Assembly: GCA_028673005.1 (NCBI GenBank)
Contig: CM054116.1
Span: 26,513,840-26,577,839 of the forward strand
DNA from: Tanypteryx hageni
Lineage: Eukaryota > Arthropoda > Insecta > Odonata > Petaluridae
Reading direction: 5' to 3'
Length of the DNA stretch: 64,000 bases
Position numbers and translations under genes: made by a program. Below, in pieces: positions 1 through 12,801 of the stretch (the first letter of the stretch is position 1; the number at the start of each line of letters is the position of its first letter). Below the pieces are notes generated by a model. That model was not told the origin of the DNA and did not search any database. It saw nothing but the letters and a program-made list of their open reading frames with translations.

Positions 1-530
1 CCCAAAATGTTATTTAAACAAAATTTATTGCAATCATAGTGACTCCATAACTTTATATAGTGTTATCTTGTGCCATTTTATATTTTGTAACGTTAACTAA
101 CAGATTGCTGTTCTCTCTAATGTTATCGAATACAGTAACAACATACTATATTATTATTCGATTCCTGATTCAAACTCTATGACAAATTAAATCATGAATA
201 GTACAGGACTAAATGACGTCAACACTTCATAAATTACGCCAAATTTATTATATTAAGAATTTAAGACGTCAAACATTCTCAGTTAATACTTCCCAAATAC
301 AGAAACTGCATGAACAAAGATGTTCACGGTTCTATCAGTTACAATAGAGATAATACATTATTGTAAACACGTAACTCAGAAAGAGTATTCACAGTCACAA
401 AGAACTGCTATTACAATCAAAGAAGTTAAAAATTACAATTGGGATACTTTAAGATTGACTACTGTTCGTAAATGACCAATATTAAAACAAAGGCATACTA
501 AAATTCATAATCGGATTTGACTATATTTAC

Positions 531-1087
531 CTAGATAAATCTGAACCCAAAGGGCCAGTGCTTTCATCTTCGGAAATTTCAGACTCTTCTATATCCTTAG
601 ATAAATTCCCTAAATTGGTCGAACTACTTTCAAACGTTTTACGGGAGACCTTTTCTCCTAAATATTTCTCATCGTCTTCATCCAATAACGCACACTGCGC
701 AAGTTTCAGCGAGCTTCTAGGCAGAATTTCGTCATCCAAGTATTCACTCGAGTTGTCCACCACTTTCGCTGTAGTTTCTGAAATTGAAACTCAAGTAGTC
801 ATTCTACAGAAACATTTTAAATATTCTATTGTGATTCTTAACAGAACAAGACATTTTACATCAGACATGAAATATTACTAAGAAGTATACATCTAATTTC
901 ATCAACCATTCTAAGCGTAAAGCTATTAATTTATTTATCATTAAAAATAAATAACACGGTGGCGATACATCATTTAAATCTTTGACTCAAAATTACCTGA
1001 ATACTCAGTTTCAGGATCTTCCCAGACTGGATTGGGATTGATAAGTTCACTTATTTTTTCGGACAATGTCTTTTTCTTGTCAGCCAT
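531..1087 (-). CDS. AATF: AATF/Che-1/Traube homologue, 5' two coding exons (partial)
   Basis: I read two exons: 997-1087 (ATG at 1085-1087, donor GTAATT) and 531-777 (acceptor TTTCAG, donor GTAAAT). Lengths of 91 and 247 nt keep one frame, ending in phase 2, so the gene continues beyond the left edge. The encoded 112 residues are acidic. They match the N-terminus of AATF: an INPNP-type motif near residue 17, then a KLAQCALLDEDD segment, a KY-G-SRK stretch and an acidic serine-rich tract. AATF family proteins are nucleolar/nuclear factors for small-subunit rRNA processing and transcription. The TRAUB and C-terminal domains would lie off-window. The start is the first ATG after a stretch without in-frame coding, and a lysine-rich start (MADKKK) is plausible. 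Recognition rests on remembered family motifs, not on a search. Confidence 0.75.
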
Positions 1088-1500
1088 CCTTAAACTACGC
1101 GATGTACTTAGTAACAGTAATATTCCAAGTTAAAACCCTATGTCATCAAGGTTTTAATAATAATATTTGGAGTAATTTCTCACTTCACGAAAGAAATCAT
1201 TCCACATAAACATTGACACATGGTTAAATAGCCACCATTACAAATCCAATCGTTTACAATCGAACGGTTAGTATCGATAGTACAGTCAAGACTGCATTTT
1301 TTGGACACTCGTTTCCAAAAGTATTCCAACAATTTGAGCGGCGTCGCTTTCGCGGCAGATTGAGTTTTTACTTCCTATCTACGTGAATGTTATGTCAGTC
1401 GGTGAATATGTATTCCTGTAGTGACGCTACGTCAGCCTTCAGTGTTTATTATTCAGTGGCGAATCCTGAGATTTGTTGATACGGAAGCAATTAATTATGA
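1088..1500. promoter_or_regulatory. Upstream region of the AATF homologue
   Basis: Non-coding sequence lying 5' of the AATF ATG. It includes a locally CpG-richer patch around 1330-1440, unlike the AT-rich surroundings, which fits a promoter. No TATA box or defined start site is evident, so this is placed by position and composition only. Confidence 0.35.
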
Positions 1501-2150
1501 AAATCAGATCTTACTTTTATTTTAAATTCCTCTTCCCTTTTGGTAATTCTGCAATGACGTCATCATAGAACATGGGTTTTTGAGAAAATTCTTTGATGAT
1601 GGCTTTTTCGATTGATAAATCTGATATTTTAGAGTCTTTCTTGATTTATAGAGTTCCTCACGAATGTTTTGGTACCTATATTTGAGAACTGAAAACTCCG
1701 TTCAGTTGAGGCATTGGTCGAGGTATTGCCAATACTAATTCACATAATTTTGCCACTTGAGAGTAAGCTTTATCAACCGTTTTCTTTAATGAAATGATAT
1801 AAATCGCTATCGCTGTTTTTATCAATATCTTCTATTTGATATACAACCGAAAGTTCAGAACGCAAAGCAGTTATGTCGAAATAATTTCGGTAACTATTCT
1901 TGAGGGAGTCGAACGCATCTTGTTTAATTTTTGCAGCGCGACTTGGGCATCAAACACAAGAAATGAAATGATTTTGTATTGCACTGAACGTGCCGCGAAA
2001 CAGTGGAATGTCCCAAATGGTTTCCCAAAGTTTCGTCGTATTTAGCAGCTAATACGACCAAGTCCACGTAATTACCTTTATTTACAGTAACTGGATTCGT
2101 CATGACAACGAAATCCAAGTTCATGCTCTCCCAAAAAAACAATATCAATA
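1500..2150 (-). pseudogene. Decayed hAT transposase C-terminal fragment (ZMYM1/TTF-type class)
   Basis: On the minus strand, about 2090-1940 encodes a GNYVDLVVLAAKYDETLGNHL-like stretch, typical of the DUF4371 region of ZMYM1-like hAT proteins. Further on, near 1720, an STNASTERSF motif marks the hAT dimerisation region, followed by residues resembling YQNIREEL. The pieces are in correct order but in different frames with stops. No terminal repeats were found. Confidence 0.6.
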
Positions 2151-2372
2151 AGCCTTTTTAACCTTTTTCCTCACTGTTTCGTTATGCTTGCGATGTGTAA
2201 TTTCCAACTGCTTATTTAAAACATGTTCGGTACTTTGTGGTTAACGCGGCACCACCTTCGCAGCGCCCCAAGGGGCAATATATGGAACTACAAGGCGCTC
2301 AATGTAGCGATATTTGGAATTACGTGTAGTACTCCATTGGAACCAATTGGAACTCGGCTGGGCCAGGGAAGG

Positions 2373-2650
2373 GAAATTAGAACGTGAACGAAAATTTTAC
2401 TCGACCCCACCTCGTTGGGTAAGTTGGTGGAAGTGTTTTTCGTTCCTCCTTATGTTCACTGTGTTCAGAAGCACCTCCATTCAAAGAAAAAATAAGGGAT
2501 AAAGTTATAAATGGAATTTTTATCCCTTCTTTTTTCTTTAAATGGAGAAGCCTCTGAACAAAGTGAACGTGAGGCGGAATGAAAAACACTTCCACCAGCT
2601 TACCCAACCTGGTGGGGTCGAGTAAAATTTTTGTTCATGTTCAATTATAT
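2373..2650. repeat. Foldback (palindromic) element, arms about 130 bp
   Basis: The left arm (about 2373-2503) and right arm (about 2517-2650) are inverted copies at roughly 90% identity, separated by about 13 bp. Both contain TTTTACTCGACCCCAC and GGTGGAAGTGTTTTT in inverted orientation. The short ORFs on both strands here are mirror products of the palindrome, not genes. Confidence 0.8.
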
Positions 2651-3342
2651 TACGTAACTTAAATATAATAAATATAATTTTAAAATAAAAAAATAATATG
2701 GTGACATATATTAGCTTCACTCATTATATCAGTCCTCACTTTTCTCATCTTTGTTGTAATTCATTACGATATCTGAATTTTTGATGAACTAATTTCTTTT
2801 TAGCAATTTATTATTCTAATTTCTTTTACACTTAGGGTTTCTGCTTTTTCGAGGTCATGTTTGCTGATGTGTTGTAGTGGAATAATCAATTTTACGATTA
2901 TATCAATGCAAATATATAGGTGAACGCTTGAAAAGATATCTCAAAGCGTGTTTTTGTAACAATGTAGTCATCTGTGTGCAACAATGTCAGCTTCACTTTA
3001 TTTGGCTGTGTGGCACTTGTCATTCAAGAGATTAAATGGCTCCGATAAAAATTCTAAGAGACATTGTACTTTTTATAATCGTGTATTTCCATGGTGTCAA
3101 TCCTTAGCATTTAGTCGGGCTTTTCGCCTTGGTCGGTAGACACATCCAATTTTATTGTAAGCGAATTCTGTAAATCCAACATACTTCAGTATAATCTGGC
3201 CTAAATTGGGGTGAGTGTTACTTAATTACTTTACTTTAATGGAGGTACTTTTCTTTTACACTAATCAGATTTGAAACGTTTTTAATATACAACAAACTCG
3301 TGTATTATTTTTGTTTTCACTAAGCAAACACTTCAAAATCAT
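2651..3342. other. Gene-free AT-rich interval
   Basis: I see no coding sequence or confident repeat end here. It probably contains the 5' terminus of the hAT transposon that begins downstream, but I could not match a terminal repeat. Confidence 0.4.
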
Positions 3343-4350
3343 CATGATCAAAATACGGAACTATAACGAATCGTTTATTAAGTTTGGATTCTCTAGTACC
3401 CTTGAAAATGGAAAGACAAAGCCTCAGTGTGCTGTCTGCATGTCGGTTCACCGGAATCGTTGAAACCAAGCAACCTGGAACGGCATCTGAAAACACATCA
3501 TCCTGAACTTGCGAACAAAGACGTCGAAGAAGAGAACGTGAAGCGGCAAAGGCTGGACGCGTATGGTGTTTCCCACAGGACTCATCATTCAGCGCTGAAA
3601 GCCAGTTACGAGGTTTCCCTACTAATTGTGCGGAACAAGAAACCACCCACCATTGCTGAAGAGCTCATAATTCCAGCAGCAAAATTAATGGTTCACAACA
3701 TGCTTGGTAAGAAGGAAGCTCGATTATTGGACCAGATCCCGCTGAGTGATTCCACAGTGAACCGATGTATTTTTGATATGGCAGATAATATTAAGGAGCC
3801 ACTGATTGGGGAGCTACAAACAACCGAAGCATGGAGTATCCAAGTCGATGGGAGCACAGACATCACTAACGTTGCACAAATATTGTGAAATATATGGACG
3901 ATAATACTTAAAAAGAAGATTTTCTATTTTGCTTGCCACTTGAGGAGCGCACCTGTGCAGCTGATATTTTTTGAGAATTGCGAGACTTCGGGAATATACA
4001 TAAATTGCCCTGGAATAAACTATCATAGCTGTCGCACCGGCAGCTATGATGGGGTCACAACAGTGCATCAAGATTTAATGCGCGATATTGCTCCAAACAA
4101 TACTGGCCTTCATTGTATTTTACACCGAGAAGCTCTAGCCGCGAAAACGTTACCTGATGATCTGAAGTCAGTATTAGAAATAGTAGTGAAAACTACCAAT
4201 TACATCAAAGGAAGTCCCTTAAAAACGCGTTTGCTTCGTCTGCTGTGCCAGGTATGGATACCGAATATGAAGTGCTTCTTCTTCACACGGCTCTGCGTTG
4301 GTTATCGAAAGGAAGGGTTCTTGAACGAATATTTGAGCACTGATTCGAGG
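3343..4350 (+). pseudogene. hAT (ZBED5/FAM200-like) transposase, 5' portion, interrupted
   Basis: The reading starts with a KIRNYNESFIKFGF-like segment. A BED-type zinc finger follows (CAVC at about 3430, then an ERHLKTHHPEL segment with its histidines near 3490), then an ASYEVSLLIVRNKKP-like region and a QVDGSTDITN motif around 3850. Frameshifts occur near 3440 and 3890, after which NYIKGSPLKTR and ALRWLSKGRVLERIFE can still be read. This order is standard for ZBED5/FAM200-type hAT transposases. The copy is dead, and is physically split at about 4350 by the pogo-like element. It resumes at about 7405. Confidence 0.8.
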
Positions 4351-4351
4351 T

Positions 4352-7300
4352 ATAGGGGAATGAGGGGCAAGAGTCTGCACTTAACAATAAATAATATAAT
4401 ATTTACACTCTTATTAATGTAAATGTTTTTATTTATCAAGAAATAATTTCACAAACATGTCTGTTATAAAACTGATTGTTCGTATTGCTGCAGATTGTAT
4501 GGAATAATCACAATTTTAAAAAAATTAACACAAGGAAAAATAGGAAACTTGCCCCACATGTGGGGCAAGTGTCTGCATCGTGTGGGGCAAGAGTCCTAAC
4601 CACAGTTTTCACATAAAAACTTTCCTTTGCCAGAATAGGATGTGCATGGCTCCTCCCACCATGCCTTGCATATAAAGCACTTGATCCAGTCAACCTTTGG
4701 TGGCTCTGAGTAGACTGTTCCACAACCACCACAATAGTATTCAGTCTTCCCTGAAAGGTCTATTCCTTGTTTTTTGCCCACAAGTCGCCGCTTAGCACCG
4801 CAACCCTTGATCTTGGGTGTAGTCACTTTACTGTCCTTAAGCTGTTTGGCGTATGGGGAACTAGTAAGGATTTCTGAGCGCTTTTTGTTCTTACGCCGTG
4901 TCTGGGCATGTGAAGCTTTTGGATATGGTCTAATGTTCACGGGTGAAACATGAGACTTTTGAGGTGTGCAAGGTGAATCAGCATTATCTAAAGTAGAAAT
5001 TGAAGGTCCATAAACATTAGATGATAAATGCGATTCTTCGCCATTCACGCTTATTCCTTTAATTCCTGGATTTTCTTCCATGAGTTCAGTTTCGCCATTT
5101 TCTTGCTTAGGATTTGGTAACTAATGATGGTAGAAAATCAACCTCACCAAACACATCTGGATCAAGAGGCCAAACTCCGCATGCCTGGAACCCCTTGACT
5201 GCATTCCCAACAGTTGCAGCTTTTTCATAGGCTTTCCCAAATAGCGCTGCTACTTGGAATTGTGTTATCCCTCTGCCGGGATTAGACGAAATCCATTTGT
5301 CACACTTGGAAGAATAAAAAGATTTGAGTGGACCAAAGAATGTTTTGTCGAGTGGCTGAGCTTTGTGTGAACTGTGAGGAGGCAAAGACAAAAGGTGGAT
5401 GAAATTGGTCTTACAAAAATCTATTGCAGCAACGGAAACATGCGATGCATGGTTGTCTAGGATGAGCAAGACTGGATCCCCTGCTGAGGGTTTTGTATTT
5501 TCCTTGAGATGTTTCAACCACTCAACGAAAAGCTCCGAAGTGATGAAACCAGAGTCACTTGTTAGAAATAAAGTACCCGGAGGAGCTCCATATGCGAGCT
5601 CATGTTTCATACGTTTTCTAGGGAAAATCAAGGCCGGAGGAACATAATTCCCTGAAGCAGACATGCAGCATACAACAGTGATTGTCTGGCCTCGTTCACC
5701 TGACACAACTTTGTTTACACATTTTTTTCCTTTATAACTAATAATTTTCGGGAGTCTGTTTGGCACTGTATTTAACCCACTTCCGTCCATATTAAACAGT
5801 CGAGTGGGTTTAAAGTGGAATTTCTCGTAAACATCTCTTAGATTCTGAAAGTATCTATTAATTTGTAACTTGCTGAAGCCAATTACCCTACCCAAACTAG
5901 TTGCTTCTGGTTTTCTTAAACTCAAATCTGGATATCTGGCCATCAATGAATAGACCCAATCTCTACTAGCTAGTCTGGTTTTTTTGTCAAAGTGGTGAAT
6001 CAAATTGTTTCTTTCAGCACACTCATATGCCAGGCTCTGAATTTCCTTAAACGTTAATCCGTAAAACCTTGCATCCATGTCCTTAAGATAAGTCACCAAT
6101 TTCTCTTCCATCTTATCTGGGAACACCTTTTTAAAACGTCCGCAAGAGGTAGCTGGAATACCCTGCAAAAAGAAAGAAAGGTTTTATTAAGGAAAAATCA
6201 AACCTGACCAAATAAGCCACAGTTGCTCGTTAAAAGCTAAACCCGAAAGAAACATTTAGGACTTCAGCCTAATGGAATGAAATAATATTGCAATTTTCCG
6301 CTAACAAAAATGAAAGTGTTTATTTTTATTTAACTTATTAATAGAAGTTTATTTATTGGAAATTGCAATACTCTTTCATTCCAGTATGGCATTATTCCAC
6401 AAAAATATGCCAGATACTACGGAATTGGCTTCAGCCTACTATACAGCAAACACAATTTTTATTGCAAAGTAGTTTTAAAAAATTGTCAAGACAAGTGGAA
6501 CTCAAACCCACAACCTTGGAATTGCCTAGATTTGCATGAAATATTTGCTACTACACATACCGCTTTAAGTCTTTTACGCAGAGTCGATTCATCCATCCCA
6601 AGATCAGTTGCAATAGAACGTATACTTTCACCATTAGCTCTCCTCATCTTCGCAGTCTCCAAAACTTCAACTCTTGTTGCTTTCCTATCTGTCTTTCTTT
6701 TGTAGTTCCGCATTTTCCTGCCAGAAAAATATTAATAATGCAGAAATATAATTGTTATCACTTACTTTATATGCATATAGGCAGATTTTAAGATATTTGT
6801 AATCATAGCTAAAAATATTTGAAAATAATGTGATCATCATAAGGATTCTGTCCGAAAACAGGTTCCTCATTCCAAATAAACCGTCTTCTCCAACTAATAC
6901 TATCTCCTACTTAAATAAAAAAATAATATTTATATCACTGTGCTACTAAGTGTAATCTCAAATAGCTCTCTAAGCGTCGCAGTCATATAACAAATAAAAG
7001 AAAATTCGTAGGGCAAGAGTCCGCCAGCGGACTCTTGCCCCAGGATTCTTGCCCAATTTACATGTGCTACACTCTACCGGCCATTACACAACCACATCAT
7101 AAGCTGGAAAGCAGCCAGATGTACCAAAATATAGGCCAAACAGTACACTTTGAGATCCTATATACAAACTTAGAATTGCACCATAACTTTAATGTGTACG
7201 CAACAATTACAGATTCTTAAATGTAAGATAAAAGTAGTCTAAAAGATTAAATAAGCAAAAAATTACGTACCGTGCTGTGACGCCTTCCGTGTCGCTGAAC

Positions 7301-7406
7301 CCTCTGCTGGAGAAGGTCTCTTGAGTTGCTAGAGGTGACCAGCACCACTTAATAAACGGCTAAACAATTTCGAAATAGGAATCTTGCCCCGTGCGGACTC
7401 TTGCAG
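4352..7406 (-). mobile_element. pogo-like DNA transposon inserted in the hAT transposase
   Basis: The insertion lies between two collinear halves of the hAT ORF. Both ends carry copies of GGGGCAAGAGTC (about 4362 and, inverted, about 7383-7405). Further copies lie subterminally near 4545-4592 and 7012-7050. Exact terminal bases and a TA duplication could not be pinned down, so boundaries are good to perhaps 10-20 bp. The transposase is on the minus strand. Its intron (6163-6560) holds a small inverted repeat (about 6271-6296 with 6357-6381). The flanks contain no other gene. Confidence 0.75.
4596..6713 (-). pseudogene. pogo-family DDD transposase with C-terminal zinc module, one frameshift
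   Basis: Exon 1 (6561-6713, 51 codons) encodes a psq-type helix-turn-helix with an IRSIATDLGMDESTLRKRLK stretch. The donor is GTATGT and the acceptor TTTGCAG at 6162, phase 0. Exon 2 runs to a stop at 5107. The DDD catalytic set is visible: FNMDGSG, LILDNHASH and QPLDKTFF. Near 5115-5125 the frame shifts by one base into a second open stretch ending at 4596. That stretch finishes with a Cys/Trp-rich module (CGGC, then CFICKAWW, then CENC), a PHD/zinc-ribbon-like tail known from several pogo-type transposases. Apart from that shift no stop interrupts about 560 codons, so the copy is young. An intron at 5115 is an alternative, but I see no splice signals. Confidence 0.75.
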
Positions 7407-7926
7407 CAGGCAGCAGAAGAAGAATGAGTTGTTTCCGTACTTCGAGAATTCAGCGTGGCTCTCTAAATTGTCATATTTAGCCGACATTTTCGGTAAACTT
7501 AACGTACTGAAGAAAACATTCCAGGGAAGAGAGAAAACAATCGTTGAAGCAACAGAGAAAATCCAAGCATTCCAAGACATGCTTCGCTTTTGGGTCATCA
7601 AAGAGGAGAAGTCGCATTTAGCTACCATCCCTACACTGTTACAGTTTATAGAAGACACCGAGGTAGATCTAAGCGAGGTTAAATCTTCTATTTATAAACA
7701 TATACGAACACTAAAAACTGAACTAGAGCGATATTTTCCAGTTGTCTCCACTTTTCAACAACCCTTTTCCCTCATTCAAAATCCTTTTTTATGTCAAGTA
7801 GATGTTGTAGAAGAGGATAATATCCAAGAAGAACTGCTAGATTTACGCCGAGACGAAGATGCCAAAATGTTGCACGATTCTGGTGTGAGTGTAATAGACT
7901 TTTGGTTAAAGATGACGGGAAAATAA
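7405..7926 (+). pseudogene. hAT transposase, 3' portion
   Basis: This resumes the interrupted hAT ORF after the pogo-like insertion: QQKKNELFPYFENSAWLSKL leads into LADIFGKLN and continues open for about 170 codons to a stop at 7926. The C-terminal RSF-type dimerisation motif is not evident, so the end may be truncated or degraded. Confidence 0.7.
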
Positions 7927-9143
7927 AAAAAATTTCAACTTAGCAGAACAGGTCATGTTAGTGGTTTTTCCCACAACTTACCTTTGTGAACTTACATTTT
8001 CTAGTTTAGTGTCAACTAAATGTAAAGTGAGAAACAAGTTGATAGGTGTTGATGGCGTTATGTGTTAAGTAAGCTGTGTCCCAGAATCGACAAGTTGTGT
8101 GCAAAGGATAAATAAAATTTTGTATCCTATAAATTTACAATTTTTTAATATATGCGTTATTCCAATGTACTAAATAACAATAAGATATGTCTCAGTAATG
8201 ACAAACATCTAAAAACGTATCTATACGCATAAATAATTATAAATAAGTAATGTCAGTGGTAACATTTTAGCTTATTATCATAAATTCCCATTTACGGAGA
8301 AATCCTTTTTTTACACCTCAAAAAATAATGGGGGTTCGCGGGGACCGAGTATCCGCACTGAGGAGGTCGCAAGGCAGGTCTGCCTGATAACCACTGGCTT
8401 AGCGTACATTGTACTTTCAGTGGACGCCACATAGTGATTTTTAGAGATATATGGCTTACGTAGTATTATTTGTGACATCAGGCTCTACAATTACAATCAA
8501 ATTCTCTGGAGCCATTTTTGAGTTAATCAATTTTTTCTAAAAATAGCCAAGAATAAACTACCCTTTATTTTTGTGGGATGTCATTTTTATCAAAAAGGGT
8601 CTGCAAGAGATGATATATTGCATAAGTACGAGATATCATTCGATTTTATGTACGCGTTTTGTCCCTAGAAGAGCGAACAGACCGACAGACGGCATGTCGA
8701 AAACAACCTTTATGGACTCAGAGACACCTAAAACGTGTATTTCCATCAAAATCTCCAAGTCGAATTTTTTCACGATATATATCAACTTCCAAAATAGGGG
8801 CAACTATTTTTGTAGAATGATATCCACTACAATTCAATTCTCTTATGAATTACATATTTCAAATACGCAAAAAATGTTGGTAAAACCATATACCTACAGG
8901 AATTTCCTGATATACGAACCCCATGCGTTCCTAAAAAGTTGTTCGTAAATCGCAAGTTGGTAAATCGAAAGTTCGTTAATCGCGGGCGATTTTTCCAGTA
9001 TGTACATAGTGTTAAGATAAAAGGTTATGTGCGTCCTGTGGTCTTTCTTCAGGATGAAAGCGAAGTTGGTGGTGACCGTCGCAATAACTTCCTATTCAAT
9101 ACATAGTGTGCAATGCTACAGAAAAGCAGTCATCTTGCATGCG
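7927..9143. other. Intergenic, old repeat debris
   Basis: No gene is visible. A stretch around 8680 with GACCGACAGACGG, and a GTAAATCG-type short reiteration at about 8930-8990, look like transposon end debris. The open frame at 8571-8948 has no recognisable protein features. Confidence 0.4.
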
Positions 9144-9151
9144 CTCTAGAG

Positions 9152-10188
9152 CAGCGTTTCCCAACCGGTGGTTCGCGTACCCCTACGGCAGTGATGGCGA
9201 ACCTTTTCTAGCTCGCGTGCCAAAATTACCTTCATAAGAGAAAATTTCCCTCTTCGCGTGCCAGTATCATAAAAAATCTTATCTGAGTCTATTCGTAGAA
9301 TGTAGCATATGGTATGTTTTTTCTCACACAGGAAGAAATATATAGTAAATAATTCAAAGTATATACCAAAAACAAAGCAAGAAATACAGCATTTTCGTTT
9401 TTTATCGAATTATTTGTGCATCATCATCCGAAATTTTACATACTTTTGGTGTAAAAAACATCCAAACGTTATACATTGTTAGTTCATGCAATAAAACAAT
9501 GTTGTTTTATATTTTTTAAATAAAAAAATCTCCCAATATCATAATACTGACGTTACCTCTCGTAAACGAAGCTTCTCCTTCGCATCGTTTCAATACCTAC
9601 ATTTATTAGATTTCTGGGGTCCTTCTGTCATGTCGCTGTATTAGCGAGTGACACATTTTATTTTTTATTCCATTTTGTGGCGTGCCAACCAAAATCGTTC
9701 CGAGTGCCACCCTTGGCACGCGTGCCATAGGTTCGCCATCACTGCCCTAGGGGTTCGCGAAATAAATCTGAGGGGTTCGCGAGAAAAATCTGGTAATGGC
9801 GTCTTTTTCACTTTCTTGGTTCTATAATTCTTACCAATATTTTAGTTTCTTTCAAATTAGTTGCATGGTTTTATTTTCAATTTTTCTTGTGCTTAAAGAA
9901 TTATATTTGAATTTTACAAGATACTAACAAGAAACTGAGGACAATATCAGAGATTCTGATTTTATTGTGAACGTTTACATACTATGTGCTATATAAACTT
10001 TTTATTTTTCATGAATTAAACGCATTCAAAAAGATGATTTACAAAATTTACTCTCCATTATAAGGGGTTCGCCGCCAAAACTTGCAACTCAAGGGGTTCG
10101 CGACGATAAAAGGTTAATCCAAGGGGTTCGCGACGAGAAATAGGTTAGCGCAAAGGGGTTCGCGAAGTGTAAAAGGTTGGAACCGCTG
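9152..10188. mobile_element. hAT MITE (family A), carrying a nested MITE
   Basis: It starts CAGCGTTTCCCAACCGG and ends GGTTGGAACCGCTG, flanked by diverged 8-bp duplications CTCTAGAG (9144-9151) and CACTAAAG (10189-10196). A second copy at 27441-27900 lacks the nested insert. The 3' end carries three to four reiterations of AGGGGTTCGCGA, each followed by a short A/G-rich spacer. Confidence 0.85.
9189..9744. mobile_element. Nested hAT MITE (family B)
   Basis: Terminal repeats CAGTGATGGCGAACC and GGTTCGCCATCACTG are perfect inverted matches. Flanks are CCCTACGG (9181-9188) and CCCTAGGG (9745-9752). The empty site is preserved in the sister copy of the host MITE near 27473. It contains no coding potential. 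Confidence 0.9.
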
Positions 10189-10555
10189 CACTAAAGCAGT
10201 GTTTTTCAAACTTTTTTCTCGCGACCCAGAATAAGAAAAACATTTTGGACCGCGACCCAAAGAAATAATTTATAATCCGAGCTTTGGTAAAAGCATGAGA
10301 AAAATTAATAGATATACTTAGAAGTTTGAACCCATTTAACTACAAATGTCTATAATTCGACGCTACTATACTTTGTGAATATAAATAGCAATAATAATAA
10401 GCCGAAGAAGATTGAGCTTATTATTTAACGGGAAATAATGTATGAAATTAGCAATTCAACTGCAGTTACACTTGTATTTTGAAATAATGATAATGTTTGC
10501 TTTATATAAACAGAAAGTGAGCAAGAAATAGAATTAAAGTTTATTAATTTACCTA

Positions 10556-10666
<111 letters not shown>

Positions 10667-11161
10667 TCAAACGTGTCAAAGTGGAAAATCCAAGTTCACA
10701 CACGTAGGTTGTATTAAATGGCAGTAGCAACAAAACAGCCCTCCTACTTAGTAGCGGTTATTCTTTTGTTGACACTTATCCAAAATGATGACAAATTTAA
10801 TGACTTTCAGCGATTTTTCAAGGTGATGTCACATGTAAGTTGCAGGAACTCATTTTCTTCGTCAGATAAGAAATTTAGTTCAATTATAGATTCAGGACTT
10901 TCAATAGTAAATGGATCTTTAACCCAGCAGTATTTTTTCAAAGTTTCATATATCTCTTTCGGAAATTAGCGATTAAAACTGTCGAACAGTGCAGAGAGAT
11001 GTGACTGTATAGACAATTTTAAATCAGTCAGTTTTCTTCATTGGTGCTCTTCTCCTCTATGTGCTTCAGCAGTGTTGGGAACATGTTATAGCTTGGGCGA
11101 TTACTTTAAGTCGTGCTTGCCACAGTTGTAATGATTTTTGGAAAGCTTGGATCTGTTCTCA

Positions 11162-11678
<517 letters not shown>

Positions 11679-11923
11679 ACCATTTCTGAGCATAAAACTT
11701 TAAAAATCCGGTCTTTAATAAAATTAAAAATTTTCACTTCTTCCTGCAGCACTCCCTTAAGATCCGGAGTAATCCCCTTTGCTGTCAATGCTTCGCGGTG
11801 AATGAAACAGTGATTCCATACTGCATTATTACCTGATGTCTCCATTATATTTTTCACCACTCCACTGTTTTTCCCAGTCATATTTGCTGCACCTTCAGTT
11901 GTTATTCCTTTGCAATCAGTTCA

Positions 11924-12124
<201 letters not shown>

Positions 12125-12142
12125 CTATAACCGAGTTATAAG

Positions 12143-12534
12143 CAGTGGCGTCGAGAGCCCCGGGGCAAAGTGTATGTGTGTGTATGTGTTTGTTTGTGTG
12201 TGCGTGTGTGTTCGCATGTAGATATGAGGGTTAAAAAGCAACAAGTCATTTCTGAAAAAAATTGTCTATATTTATTTAAAAAATAACGTGTTAATCTTAA
12301 ATAGCCAAATCAATTTAAAGAATATAACATAAAAATGATACATAAATATTACGAGTACACGAATAAATACGGTATTTAACTTATGAGTAATTATCAATTA
12401 AAATATTGTTGCTTAAGTAAATATAACTAAGGAGATAAATAAATAGCTCGCGATTACTTACCTTTATTGTTAATCCCAATTAAACGCCTTGAAAATATAA
12501 GTCCATATAATGTATGTTGGTTGAACTAAAATAT

Positions 12535-12574
<40 letters not shown>

Positions 12575-12801
12575 GTATTTATACCGTATGAATGACCGTG
12601 ATAAATGGGTGTTAACACCAAGAATACTAGGAAACCACTGAGATATCTATTTCCGGCCATTCTAATTTTTGTTAACGTCTTTTCCCGCACATCCACTTTG
12701 TCAACAATACAAGTATACAACATACCGGTATACTCGGCCAGGCCCCTTGAAGAATTGCGGAAATACTATAGATTCCCTCCACCCCCCTCTCGTCGGGCCT
12801 A
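12143..12801. mobile_element. hAT-like non-autonomous element with exact 8-bp duplication
   Basis: Flanks are GTTATAAG at 12135-12142 and 12802-12809. The ends CAGTGGCGTCGAGAGCC and CTCTCGTCGGGCCTA are only partly inverted, so the right terminus has drifted. The body carries a TG-rich stretch (12170-12215) and a TA microsatellite. Confidence 0.75.
12539..12571. repeat. (TA)n microsatellite
   Basis: About 16 uninterrupted TA units lie inside the 12.1-12.8 kb element. Confidence 0.95.

Noticed and set aside
8571..8948. 125-codon plus-strand frame
   Set aside because: It has no recognisable motif and crosses transposon-end debris; composition is that of non-coding DNA.
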